A DNA stretch of 9,741 nt from DASYUM01 sp036001225 (GTDB taxonomy: Bacteria; Methylomirabilota; Methylomirabilia; Rokubacteriales; DASRDR01). Of the stretch, positions 1-6,324 are shown piece after piece (positions within the stretch are counted from its first letter, which is position 1; the number at the start of each line of letters is the position of its first letter). Both the position numbers and the translations under genes were made by a program. The notes beneath the pieces were generated by a model, which was not told the DNA's origin, did no database searches, and saw nothing but the letters and a program-made list of their open reading frames with translations. The DNA lies in assembly GCA_036001225.1 (NCBI GenBank), contig DASYUM010000119.1, positions 1-9,741 on the forward strand. Direction: 5' to 3'.

Positions 1-327
1 TACCCGCCCTACGAGTGCGACCACGCGTACTTCTGCGCCGAGTCGTACCGGGTGGCGGTCGAGAAGGCCTACGCGGCCGCCCGCCAGTGGCCGAGCAAGG
101 CCCAGATCGTGAAGGCCCTGGAGGGCATCGAGGTGGAGTCGCTGTCCGGTCGGCGAAGCTGGCGCGAGGACCACGTCCAGATGTGCAACTTCTACCAGGG
201 GATCACCACCCACAAGAACGCCTACGACTTCGTCACCATCGACCCGGTAGAGGTCGTCCCCACCAAGCAGGCGATGAAGCCGGCGGGAGCCAAGCTGCTC
301 GACTGGATCGCCGGCTGGAAGATCTGA
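1..327 (+). CDS. ABC transporter substrate-binding protein, C-terminal part (left end missing)
   Basis: The open frame enters from the left edge and ends at TGA 325-327, leaving 108 residues of a larger protein. I read it as the C-terminal lobe of a periplasmic binding protein of the branched-chain amino acid (LivJ/HAAT) type. It has the usual end-of-protein elements: a helix with AYAAARQWPSKAQIVKALEGIEVES (split here only by description), then a segment naming vectors such as DHVQMCNFYQGI, and a closing basic/aromatic end (LLDWIAGWKI). The strongest argument is context: genes for two Liv permeases and two Liv ATPases follow directly on the same strand. The signal peptide and ligand-binding N-terminal lobe lie outside the window, so the substrate cannot be guessed. 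Two cysteines near the left edge (in YECDHAYFC) could form a disulfide in the periplasm; that is speculation. Confidence 0.75.
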   Translation, partial: YPPYECDHAYFCAESYRVAVEKAYAAARQWPSKAQIVKALEGIEVESLSGRRSWREDHVQMCNFYQGITTHKNAYDFVTIDPVEVVPTKQAMKPAGAKLLDWIAGWKI

Positions 328-348
328 GCAACCGCCCGCTCACCCCGA

Positions 349-376
349 CCCTCTCCCCCGTGTCCGGGGGAGAGGG
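349..376. repeat. Perfect 12-bp inverted repeat (hairpin) upstream of livH
   Basis: Bases 349-360 (CCCTCTCCCCCG) are the exact reverse complement of 365-376, with a four-base loop TGTC. It sits in the 61-base gap between the binding-protein stop and the livH start. There is no T-run after it, so it is not a classical intrinsic terminator. C-rich/G-rich hairpins of this look occur as dispersed intergenic repeats in many high-GC environmental genomes (my recollection, not checked). Its right arm runs into the purine stretch that serves as the livH ribosome binding site. Confidence 0.85.
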
Positions 377-379
377 AGG
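373..379 (+). promoter_or_regulatory. Ribosome binding site of livH, partly inside a hairpin arm
   Basis: AGGGAGG lies 9 bases before the GTG start at 389 and supports that start. Its first four bases (373-376) belong to the right arm of the 349-376 hairpin, so folding of the mRNA could hide part of it. Confidence 0.6.
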
Positions 380-388
380 GGCCGCCCG

Positions 389-1276
389 GTGACCGCGCAC
401 GTCGTCAACGTGCTCCTGAGCGGCGTCTTTCACGCCGCGATCCTCTTCCTGGTGGCGGCCGGGCTCCAGGTGGTGTTCGGCGTCCAGAAGATCTTCAACC
501 TCGCCTGCCAATCCTTCTACGCGCTCGGCGCCTACGTCGGCGTGTCGGCCGTCCAGGCGTTCACCAGCGCCGGCGGCCCGCCGGCGCTCTTCCTCCTCCC
601 GCTGGCGCTGGGCGGCCTCGCCGTCGGCGCCGTCGGGGTGGTGGTGGAGCGCGGCCTGCTGCGCTTCGTCTACGACCGCGACGAGACGTTCCAACTCCTC
701 CTGACCTTCGCCCTGGTCCTCATGCTGGAGGATGTCATCCGCCTGACCTGGGGTACCGCGCCGCGCTCGACCGGGGGACTCTACCTGATCTACGGCCAGG
801 TCCGCCTGTTCGGCGCCACCGTGCCCGTGTACAACCTCATCGTCGTCGCGGCCAGCCTCGCCATCGCGGCCGGCATCGGCTGGCTGCTGACCCGGACCGT
901 CTTCGGCCGCATCCTGCGGGCGACCGCCGAGAACCGGGAGATGGCCGAAGCCCTCGGGGTCAACATGCCGCGGCTCTACGCGACGGTCTTCACCCTCGGC
1001 ACCGCCCTGGGCACGCTGGGGGGCGCCCTCGTCATCCCGGCCACCGCAGCCATGAGCGAGATGGGGATCGAGCTGATCGTGGAAGCCTTCGCGGTGGTCG
1101 TGATCGGCGGACTGGGCAGCATGCGGGGCGCCTTCGTGGGGGCCCTGGTGGTGGGCGTCCTGCGGGCGATCGCGATCTCCGTCTACCCGGAGCTGGAGAT
1201 GCTGCTCATCTACCTCATCGTGATCGGGGTGCTGCTGCTCCGGCCGCATGGGCTGTTCGGGGAGGCGGCGGCGTGA
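389..1276 (+). CDS. livH: Branched-chain amino acid-type ABC transporter permease (LivH family)
   Basis: This 295-residue, very hydrophobic protein is the first of two inner-membrane channel subunits of the importer. About eight membrane segments can be seen, roughly at residues 9-29, 37-59, 66-88, 100-118, 147-168, 196-218, 227-260 and 268-287. The cytoplasmic coupling region that contacts the ATPases is recognisable as ATAENREMAEALGVN followed by a Gly/Ala-rich helix (TLGTALGTLGGAL). The C-terminus LLRPHGLFG is the standard LivH ending. Length is normal for the family. The GTG start at 389 is supported by AGGGAGG nine bases upstream. The stop overlaps the start of the next permease by four bases (GTGA), so the two are probably translationally coupled. 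The transported substrate is not fixed by the permease; branched-chain amino acids, other amino acids, amides or small organic acids are all known for this family. Confidence 0.92.
   Translation: MTAHVVNVLLSGVFHAAILFLVAAGLQVVFGVQKIFNLACQSFYALGAYVGVSAVQAFTSAGGPPALFLLPLALGGLAVGAVGVVVERGLLRFVYDRDETFQLLLTFALVLMLEDVIRLTWGTAPRSTGGLYLIYGQVRLFGATVPVYNLIVVAASLAIAAGIGWLLTRTVFGRILRATAENREMAEALGVNMPRLYATVFTLGTALGTLGGALVIPATAAMSEMGIELIVEAFAVVVIGGLGSMRGAFVGALVVGVLRAIAISVYPELEMLLIYLIVIGVLLLRPHGLFGEAAA
1259..1265 (+). promoter_or_regulatory. Ribosome binding site of livM
   Basis: GGGGAGG within the end of livH lies 7 bases before the GTG at 1273. It decides for this GTG start, which overlaps the livH stop. 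Confidence 0.6.
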
Positions 1277-2238
1277 GCGACCGCCGACGCTGGGTCGTCC
1301 TCGGCGCCGTGACGGCAGCCGTGCTGGCCGTGCCCGCACTGGCCCCCACCTACTATGTCCTGCTGATGCTGCCGTTCATGGCCTACGGCGTCATCCTGCT
1401 CGGGCTCAACCTCCTGTTCGGGTACACCGGCCTCGTCTCCTTCGGCCACGCCCTCTTCGTGGGGATCGGCGCCTACGCCGGCGCGGTCCTCACCACCCAG
1501 GCCCGGGTGCGCTCGCTGGAGTTGATCCTGCTCGTCGCCGCCGGACTCGGCGCCGCAGCGGCGGTGCCGGTCGGCGGCCTCTGCGTTCGCTACGTCAAGA
1601 TCTATTTCGGGATGCTGACCCTGGCCTTCGGCATGGTGTTCTACACCTTCCTCCTCAAGTTCTACCGGCTGACCGGGGGCGACGAGGGCATGCCGGTGCT
1701 CCGGCCCTGGCTGCTCGGCCAGGACCTCGGGGCATGGTCGAAGGTGGACTACCTGGTCGGACCCTATTACTACTATTCGGCGGCGGTGCTGGCCCTGGCC
1801 ACCCTCGCCATGTGGCGCATCGTCCACTCGCCGTTCGGCCTCTGTCTGCGGACCATCCGGGACAACCCGGTGAAGGCGGAGTCGCTCGGCCTGTCGGTGA
1901 CCCGCTACCGGTGGGCCGCGTTCGTCATCTCGGCGGCGTACGCGGCGGCCGGGGGCGCGCTGCTGGGCCCCCCCACCGGGAACGTGGACCCGACCCTCGC
2001 CTACTGGACCCACTCCGGCAACATCGTCTTCATGACCCTGCTCGGCGGCTTCCAGCACTTCTTCGGCCCCATCCTGGGCGCCTTCGTCTTCATCTACCTG
2101 CAGGACCGGGTGATGTCGGTGGTTCCGTACTGGCGGCTGGTCTTCGGGGCGATCCTCGCCGTCCTGGTGATCCTCGCGCCGGGGGGGCTGATGGGATTGA
2201 TCGCCGGCCGGCGCGGGGGGCGGGCGGTCGAGCCGTGA
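1273..2238 (+). CDS. livM: Branched-chain amino acid-type ABC transporter permease (LivM family)
   Basis: This 321-residue protein is the second membrane subunit of the importer. It shows the family hallmark after the second membrane segment, LLFGYTGLVSFGHALFVGIGAY (a version of the LivM G-y-t-G-x-x-S-x-G-H motif), around residues 47-68. The coupling helix for the ATPase reads TIRDNPVKAESLGLSVTRYR near residues 194-213, followed by an Ala/Gly-rich membrane segment. The protein ends in the typical APGGLMGL region plus a short basic tail. Size is normal. The GTG start overlaps the livH stop (GTGA), and the stop again overlaps the livG start in the same way. The protein should pair with LivH to form the translocation path for the ligand delivered by the binding protein. 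Confidence 0.92.
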   Translation: MSDRRRWVVLGAVTAAVLAVPALAPTYYVLLMLPFMAYGVILLGLNLLFGYTGLVSFGHALFVGIGAYAGAVLTTQARVRSLELILLVAAGLGAAAAVPVGGLCVRYVKIYFGMLTLAFGMVFYTFLLKFYRLTGGDEGMPVLRPWLLGQDLGAWSKVDYLVGPYYYYSAAVLALATLAMWRIVHSPFGLCLRTIRDNPVKAESLGLSVTRYRWAAFVISAAYAAAGGALLGPPTGNVDPTLAYWTHSGNIVFMTLLGGFQHFFGPILGAFVFIYLQDRVMSVVPYWRLVFGAILAVLVILAPGGLMGLIAGRRGGRAVEP

Positions 2239-3020
2239 TCCTCGAAGCCGCGGAGATCCGGCATTTCTACGGCGACGTCTGCGCCCTCGACGGCGTCAGC
2301 CTGGCGGTCGCGGCCGGCCAGTTCGTCGCCATCATCGGCCCCAACGGGGCCGGCAAATCCACACTCATCAACGTGCTGACCGGCGGGGTCCGCCCGACCG
2401 CCGGCACCGTCCGCTTCAAAGGCCGCGACATCCGCGGCGCGGGGCCGGCGCGCCTGGTGCGGCTGGGGCTGGCCCGCAGCTTCCAGCTGGTCCAGGTCTT
2501 TCCCGACCTCACCGTGCTGGAGACGCTGGAGGCGGCCGTGGTGGCGCGGCTCCGACACGGCCGGCGACTGTGGGCGTCGCTGGCCCGGGACCACGAGGTC
2601 CGCGACGGCGCGCTGGAAGTGGCGGAGCTGTTCCGGCTGGCCGACAAGCGCCACGCCCCGGCCCGGCAGCTGCCCCAAGGCGACAAGAAGCTCCTCGACG
2701 TCGCCTCGGCCTTCGCCCTCCGCCCGGAGGTCATTCTCCTCGACGAGCCGACCAGCGGCGTCTCCACCCGCGACGAGACGGCGATCATGGAGACGCTGGT
2801 GGCGGCCTCGAAGGGGATCGGCATCCGGGCGATCATCCTGGTCGAGCACGACATGGACATCGTGTTCGGCTACTCGGACCGGATCATCGCCCTTCACCAG
2901 GGTCGCATCCTCGCCGACGCGCCGCCGGCCGCCATCCGGGCCGACGAGGCGGTCATCGCGGCGGTCATCGGACGCCCACCGGCTAAGGGCCGCCCGTTGC
3001 CGGCAGAGCCTGAGCGATGA
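2235..3020 (+). CDS. livG: ABC transporter ATP-binding protein (LivG family)
   Basis: This 261-residue ATPase drives the importer from the cytoplasmic face. It has Walker A GPNGAGKST at residues 35-43, a Q-loop in ARSFQLVQVFPDLTV, Walker B ILLDEPTSG with D170/E171, and an H-loop histidine H205 in LVEHDMD. The signature region reads QLPQGDKKLLDVASA (145 onward), so the textbook LSGGQ is replaced by LPQGD; similar variants with YGD/HGD occur in LivG relatives, so I regard it as functional. The end (IALHQGRILADAPPAAI…AVIG) is standard LivG. I chose GTG 2235 because it overlaps the livM stop (GTGA) and because the protein starts exactly where the ABC domain begins; the same frame is open much further upstream, but only through livM in another frame. 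No strong ribosome binding site is seen, so translational coupling to livM is likely. Confidence 0.92.
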   Translation: MILEAAEIRHFYGDVCALDGVSLAVAAGQFVAIIGPNGAGKSTLINVLTGGVRPTAGTVRFKGRDIRGAGPARLVRLGLARSFQLVQVFPDLTVLETLEAAVVARLRHGRRLWASLARDHEVRDGALEVAELFRLADKRHAPARQLPQGDKKLLDVASAFALRPEVILLDEPTSGVSTRDETAIMETLVAASKGIGIRAIILVEHDMDIVFGYSDRIIALHQGRILADAPPAAIRADEAVIAAVIGRPPAKGRPLPAEPER

Positions 3021-3135
3021 GTGCCGCCGCGCGCCGCCAGTCCGGGCGGTCGGGATCGGAGCGCTCCGCGCGCGGGCTTTGCCCGCGCAACCCATCGCCA
3101 CCGTCGTCGGCCGGCCGCCGGCCTCTCGCGCCTGA
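3021..3135. other. livG-livF spacer with GC-rich hairpin
   Basis: This 115-base spacer is the longest gap in the window. It contains an 8-bp perfect inverted repeat, GCGCGGGC (3070-3077) and GCCCGCGC (3081-3088), with a TTT loop. No T-run follows, so it is a poor intrinsic terminator; it could act in mRNA processing or as a dispersed palindrome. A 41-codon frame (ATG 3017, stop 3140-3142) spans the spacer. It overlaps the livG stop (ATGA) and the livF start, but has Arg/Ser/Pro-rich content typical of non-coding GC-rich DNA. No recognisable promoter was seen. Confidence 0.55.
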
Positions 3136-3849
3136 ATGCTGATCATCGACCGGCTCAACGTCTTCATCGAGGCCAGCCAGATCCTCCACGACGTGTCGCT
3201 GGTCGTGGAGCGCGGCGCGCTCGTGTGCCTGGTCGGCCGGAACGGCGCCGGGAAGACGACCACGCTGCGCACGGTCATGGGCTACCGGCGCCCGGCCTCC
3301 GGCCGCATCGAGCTGGACGGCCGCTCGCTGGTCGGCCGCCCGACCCACCAGATCGCCCGGCTCGGCGTCGCCTTCGCCCCCGAGGACAGCGGCATCTTCG
3401 GTGACCTCTCGGTGGCCGACAACATCGCGATGCCGACGTGGACGCGCGCGACGACCCGACCGGCCCGCGAGCGCATCGAGCACGCCTACGCGGTCTTCCC
3501 GAAGCTCCGGGCCTACGCCGCGCGGGGTGGCACTCACCTCTCGGGCGGCGAGCGCAAGATGCTCTCCATCGCCCGGGCCCTCGCCCTCGACCCCGCGCTC
3601 CTGCTGCTGGACGAGCCGTTCGAAGGCCTGTCGCCGGCCATCATTCCCCAGATCACCGCCGGCATCGCGGCGATCGCGGGGCTGGGCTGCGGGGTCCTCC
3701 TGGCCGAGTCGAACATCCACCATCTGCCGCCCCAGGCCAGCCGACTCTACGTGCTGGAGCGGGGCGAAATGATCTACGATGGTCCTCCCGACGCGGTGGG
3801 CCGCGACCCGGCCGTGGTTCGGGTGATCGGGGGCGCCGGCGCCCCGTGA
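3136..3849 (+). CDS. livF: ABC transporter ATP-binding protein (LivF family)
   Basis: This 237-residue protein is the second ATPase of the importer. It has Walker A GRNGAGKTT at residues 34-42, the LivF-style Q-loop FAPEDSGIFGDLSV, a canonical signature LSGGERKML at 135-143, and Walker B LLLLDEPFEGLSP with D159/E160. At the H-loop position, where LivF proteins usually have V-E-Q-N, this one has A-E-S-N (E191, S192, N193). LivF proteins in general lack the H-loop histidine, so this is a small deviation. An in-frame TGA lies immediately before the ATG (3133-3135), so translation cannot start earlier. No clear ribosome binding site precedes it, which is unusual after a 115-base gap. Its stop is only 7 bases from the following methyltransferase gene. 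Confidence 0.92.
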   Translation: MLIIDRLNVFIEASQILHDVSLVVERGALVCLVGRNGAGKTTTLRTVMGYRRPASGRIELDGRSLVGRPTHQIARLGVAFAPEDSGIFGDLSVADNIAMPTWTRATTRPARERIEHAYAVFPKLRAYAARGGTHLSGGERKMLSIARALALDPALLLLDEPFEGLSPAIIPQITAGIAAIAGLGCGVLLAESNIHHLPPQASRLYVLERGEMIYDGPPDAVGRDPAVVRVIGGAGAP

Positions 3850-3856
3850 CCCCGGG

Positions 3857-5299
3857 ATGCTGATCGAGCTGGGCTATCTCCACAACCCGAAGGCGCCGCC
3901 GGCCGACGCAGCGGTGACGGCCGTCTTGCGGGCGGTGGAACGGTGCCGGGCCGACGGGCTGCCAGTCGCCGACCTCCGGCTCTACTTCGACTGGTGCCAG
4001 TACCGCCAGACCTTCCGCGAGCCGGTCGTCGCGCGCGCCTCGGTCGGCGGAGGTCCCGGGCCGGCGGTGCGCGAAATGGCCGTGGACCTGCGCCAGGCCG
4101 CCGACACCGAGAGCCTGGAGGCGCTCGCCCGGGCGGCGCTCCGCCAGCTCGCCCCCGAGGCGCCGCCCGGCCCGGCCCGGCTCTACCTCGAGGAGTTCGC
4201 ACCCCTCCGGGCGAGCATCATCTGGCGGTTCAACGCCCTCTACTGGCGGGAGATCGAGCACTGGGAGCGGACGTTCCGGCGGGGATTCGAGGCGGCGCTC
4301 CCCGGCGGGAAATCGGACGCGTCCAACCCGGCCCAGGTCGAGGAGGCGGTCCAGCAGTTCTTCGACGGCCTGCGCACGCTGGAGAAGCGCGGGACCCTGC
4401 CGCCCGAGCTGTTCGTGCTCGAGATCGGCGCCGGCACCGGCGAGCGGGCCGGGCTCTGGCTCGACCGGTTCCGTGACCTCGCCGACTCCCACGGGAAGGA
4501 CTACTATGGGCGAGTGCGGTTCCTGCTCTCCGATTACTCGATGCCGATGCTGGAGCGCGCCCACGGGAACGTCCTCCACCACGCCGACAAGGTCTCGTTC
4601 ATCGCGCTGGACGCCCTCGACCCCTTGAAGACGCTGGCCTTCCTCCGCTACAAGATCCTGGCCGTCCACCTCTCCAACCTCTACGACAACCTGCCCACCG
4701 ACGAAGTGGCCCGGCGGGACGGCCGGCTGTACCTGGTCGAGGGCCGCGCCTACGTGGAGGACGAGGCGGCCGCCGCGGTGGCCGAGCGCTACGGCCTGCC
4801 GGCCGACGGGCTCCGGCGCCAGATCGAGTTGCTGCTCCGGATCGGCCCCGACGCCTTTCCCGATCCGACCGCCGGCGTGGAGTTCTGGCGCGACCTGTGG
4901 CGGCTGGTGCGCCTGGAGGAGCGCTACGTCGCCCTCGAGGAACTGGAGGAGGCGGTGACGGGACTCGATCCGGAAGTCGTCACCGACTGCCTGGCCAGCG
5001 CTCCCGGTGAGCTCCGCTGCCACCTGTCGAACGGCGCCCTCCGGTCGTTCGTGCGGACGCTGCCCCTGCTCCACCCGAAGGGCACCCTCCAGGTCCAGGA
5101 TCTCTTCGTCACCGACCTCGCCGACTACCGGCGCGGCTTCCGCGGCCCCGGCAAGCTCGATGGGAGCATCGTCAACTGGGTCAACGGGGCCCTCCTGCGC
5201 GCCGCCGCCGACCGGCTCGGCTACCGGGTGGAGTACACGCCGTTCCGCTACCGGCCGGGCTCGGCCATCACGGTCCTGACCACGTCCCTGAAGGAGTGA
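3857..5299 (+). CDS. Uncharacterised class I SAM-dependent methyltransferase
   Basis: This 480-residue protein has a Rossmann-type SAM-binding core. Motif I is VLEIGAGTGE (E189 to G195), a probable ribose-binding acidic residue sits in LLSDYS (D226), and an adenine-site acidic residue sits in FIALDALD (D252). The segment HLSNLYDNLPTDEV (H271-V284) resembles the N-E-x-x-D-x-L-P motif of MidA/NDUFAF7-type arginine methyltransferases (COG1565), with N274 and D277-NLP in the right relation. This suggests, but does not prove, a distant MidA relationship. The N-terminal ~180 residues, rich in Trp/Arg (WRFNALYWREIEHWER), and the C-terminal ~190 residues have no fold I recognise. No signal peptide or membrane segment is seen, so it is cytosolic. 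It lies 7 bases after livF and shares TGA with an upstream-shifted GTG of the next gene. Its neighbours would supply methionine, the precursor of SAM. Its substrate is unknown. Confidence 0.75.
   Translation: MLIELGYLHNPKAPPADAAVTAVLRAVERCRADGLPVADLRLYFDWCQYRQTFREPVVARASVGGGPGPAVREMAVDLRQAADTESLEALARAALRQLAPEAPPGPARLYLEEFAPLRASIIWRFNALYWREIEHWERTFRRGFEAALPGGKSDASNPAQVEEAVQQFFDGLRTLEKRGTLPPELFVLEIGAGTGERAGLWLDRFRDLADSHGKDYYGRVRFLLSDYSMPMLERAHGNVLHHADKVSFIALDALDPLKTLAFLRYKILAVHLSNLYDNLPTDEVARRDGRLYLVEGRAYVEDEAAAAVAERYGLPADGLRRQIELLLRIGPDAFPDPTAGVEFWRDLWRLVRLEERYVALEELEEAVTGLDPEVVTDCLASAPGELRCHLSNGALRSFVRTLPLLHPKGTLQVQDLFVTDLADYRRGFRGPGKLDGSIVNWVNGALLRAAADRLGYRVEYTPFRYRPGSAITVLTTSLKE
5291..5296 (+). 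promoter_or_regulatory. Ribosome binding site deciding the start of the first MetE-like gene
   Basis: AAGGAG lies at the very end of the methyltransferase gene. It touches the possible GTG start at 5296, so it cannot serve that codon. It is 11 bases before the in-frame GTG at 5308, which I therefore prefer as the start. Confidence 0.5.
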
Positions 5300-5307
5300 G
5301 CGGCGCG

Positions 5308-6324
5308 GTGGCGGACCGTTCCCTGCCCGCGATCTTGCCCACCGCCGTGGTCGGCTCCTATTCGATGCCGGGCTGGCTCGAGCGGATCAAGACCGACTTC
5401 TTCCTTCGCCGGATCAGCGCCCACGAGCTGGACGAGATCCACGACGCCGTCACCAAGGCCGCCATCAAGGACCAGGAGATGGCGGGGCTCGACATCGTGA
5501 CCGACGGCGAGCTGCGGCGGGACAACCTGGTCGACTATTTCCTGGTGCGCCTGCCCGGCGTCCAGGTGGACCACGCCTCCAAGCGCTTCTACTACGACTT
5601 CTACGACGCCGCCGTCCGGGGGAAGATCCCGACCGCGCCGCTCCGCCTGACCCCGGACCTCCAGTTCCTCCTGCGGAACACCGAGCGGGCGGTCAAGTTC
5701 ACGGTGACCGGGCCCCACTGCCTGACCAAGCGCCTCCGCAACGAGCACTACGCGAGCGAGCCGGCCCTCGCGCTCGACCTGGCCCGGATCCTCAACCTCG
5801 AGCTCCGGGAGCTGGTGCGGGCCGGCGCCACCTACCTCCAGATCGACGAGCCGTACTACTCGGGCTTCCCGGAGGACCTCGAGTGGGGCGTCCGCGTGCT
5901 GAACACGATGCTGGAAGGGGTCGAGGCCAAGATCGGCCTCCACATCTGCTTCGGCAACCGCTACGGCAAGCCCACCTGGGAGGGGTCGTACCGGTATCTC
6001 TTCCCCCGCATCCTCGAGGCCCAGGTCCACCAGCTCACGCTGGAGTTCGCCCGGCGCGGGTACGAGGAGCTGGCGTTGTTCCGGGAGTGGAAGTGCCCGT
6101 TCGAGCTGGGGCTCGGCGTCATCGACGTCAAGTCGCCCGAAGTCGAGTCGCCGGCGACGGTGGCCCAGCGGATCCAGGCCGCCCTCGCCGTCCTGCCCGC
6201 CGAGCGGCTCTATGTGAACCCGGACTGCGGGCTCCTGCACGTGCCGCAGGACGTCGCCTTTCGGAAGCTCGGGGCCATGGTCGAAGGCGCCGCGATGGTG
6301 CGCCGAGAGCTGGGCGCCGCATGA
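5308..6324 (+). CDS. MetE-like methyltransferase (catalytic domain only), paralog 1
   Basis: This protein of 338 residues corresponds to the C-terminal TIM-barrel half of cobalamin-independent methionine synthase (UROD/MetE superfamily, PF01717); the N-terminal half of classical MetE is absent. The zinc site is intact: H212 and C214 in HICFGN, E246 in LTLEFA, and C307 in NPDCGL. Residues expected at the homocysteine site are also present: G16-S17 in VVGSYS, E68 in TDGELRR and D180 in QIDEP. It should therefore activate a thiol on zinc and methylate it, with homocysteine the default acceptor. The methyl donor may be methyl-tetrahydrofolate, given the reductase gene next door, or another carrier as proposed for core-MetE families. 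The FGN after HxC differs from the YCE of classical MetE and recalls MetE relatives with other thiols, such as epoxyalkane:coenzyme M transferase. The alternative start 5296 would add four residues. Its stop overlaps the next start (ATGA). Confidence 0.85.
   Translation: MADRSLPAILPTAVVGSYSMPGWLERIKTDFFLRRISAHELDEIHDAVTKAAIKDQEMAGLDIVTDGELRRDNLVDYFLVRLPGVQVDHASKRFYYDFYDAAVRGKIPTAPLRLTPDLQFLLRNTERAVKFTVTGPHCLTKRLRNEHYASEPALALDLARILNLELRELVRAGATYLQIDEPYYSGFPEDLEWGVRVLNTMLEGVEAKIGLHICFGNRYGKPTWEGSYRYLFPRILEAQVHQLTLEFARRGYEELALFREWKCPFELGLGVIDVKSPEVESPATVAQRIQAALAVLPAERLYVNPDCGLLHVPQDVAFRKLGAMVEGAAMVRRELGAA

Noticed and set aside
233..1339. Minus-strand open frame of 368 codons opposite livH
   Set aside because: Its His/Asp/Arg-rich translation has no membrane or domain character; it is the antisense of hydrophobic permease codons.
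1248..2234. Upstream extension of the livG frame, giving an apparent 590-residue fusion protein
   Set aside because: This part lies over livM in another frame and translates to Arg/Gly/Pro-rich sequence. The ABC domain starts exactly at GTG 2235, which overlaps the livM stop.
3070..3088. Possible intrinsic terminator between livG and livF
   Set aside because: The stem is only 8 bp and is followed by AACCCATC, not a T-run; the downstream gene is part of the same transporter.
3653..5074. Long minus-strand open frame (473 codons) opposite the methyltransferase gene
   Set aside because: It mirrors the codon pattern of the plus-strand gene in GC-rich DNA. Its translation is rich in Arg, Gly, Pro and Glu with no domain, while the plus strand has clear SAM motifs and tight gene coupling.
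5883..6320. Upstream extension of the reductase frame over the first MetE-like gene
   Set aside because: The extension is low-complexity, out-of-frame reading of the MetE-like gene. The ATG at 6321 with ATGA overlap begins at a normal MetF N-terminus.
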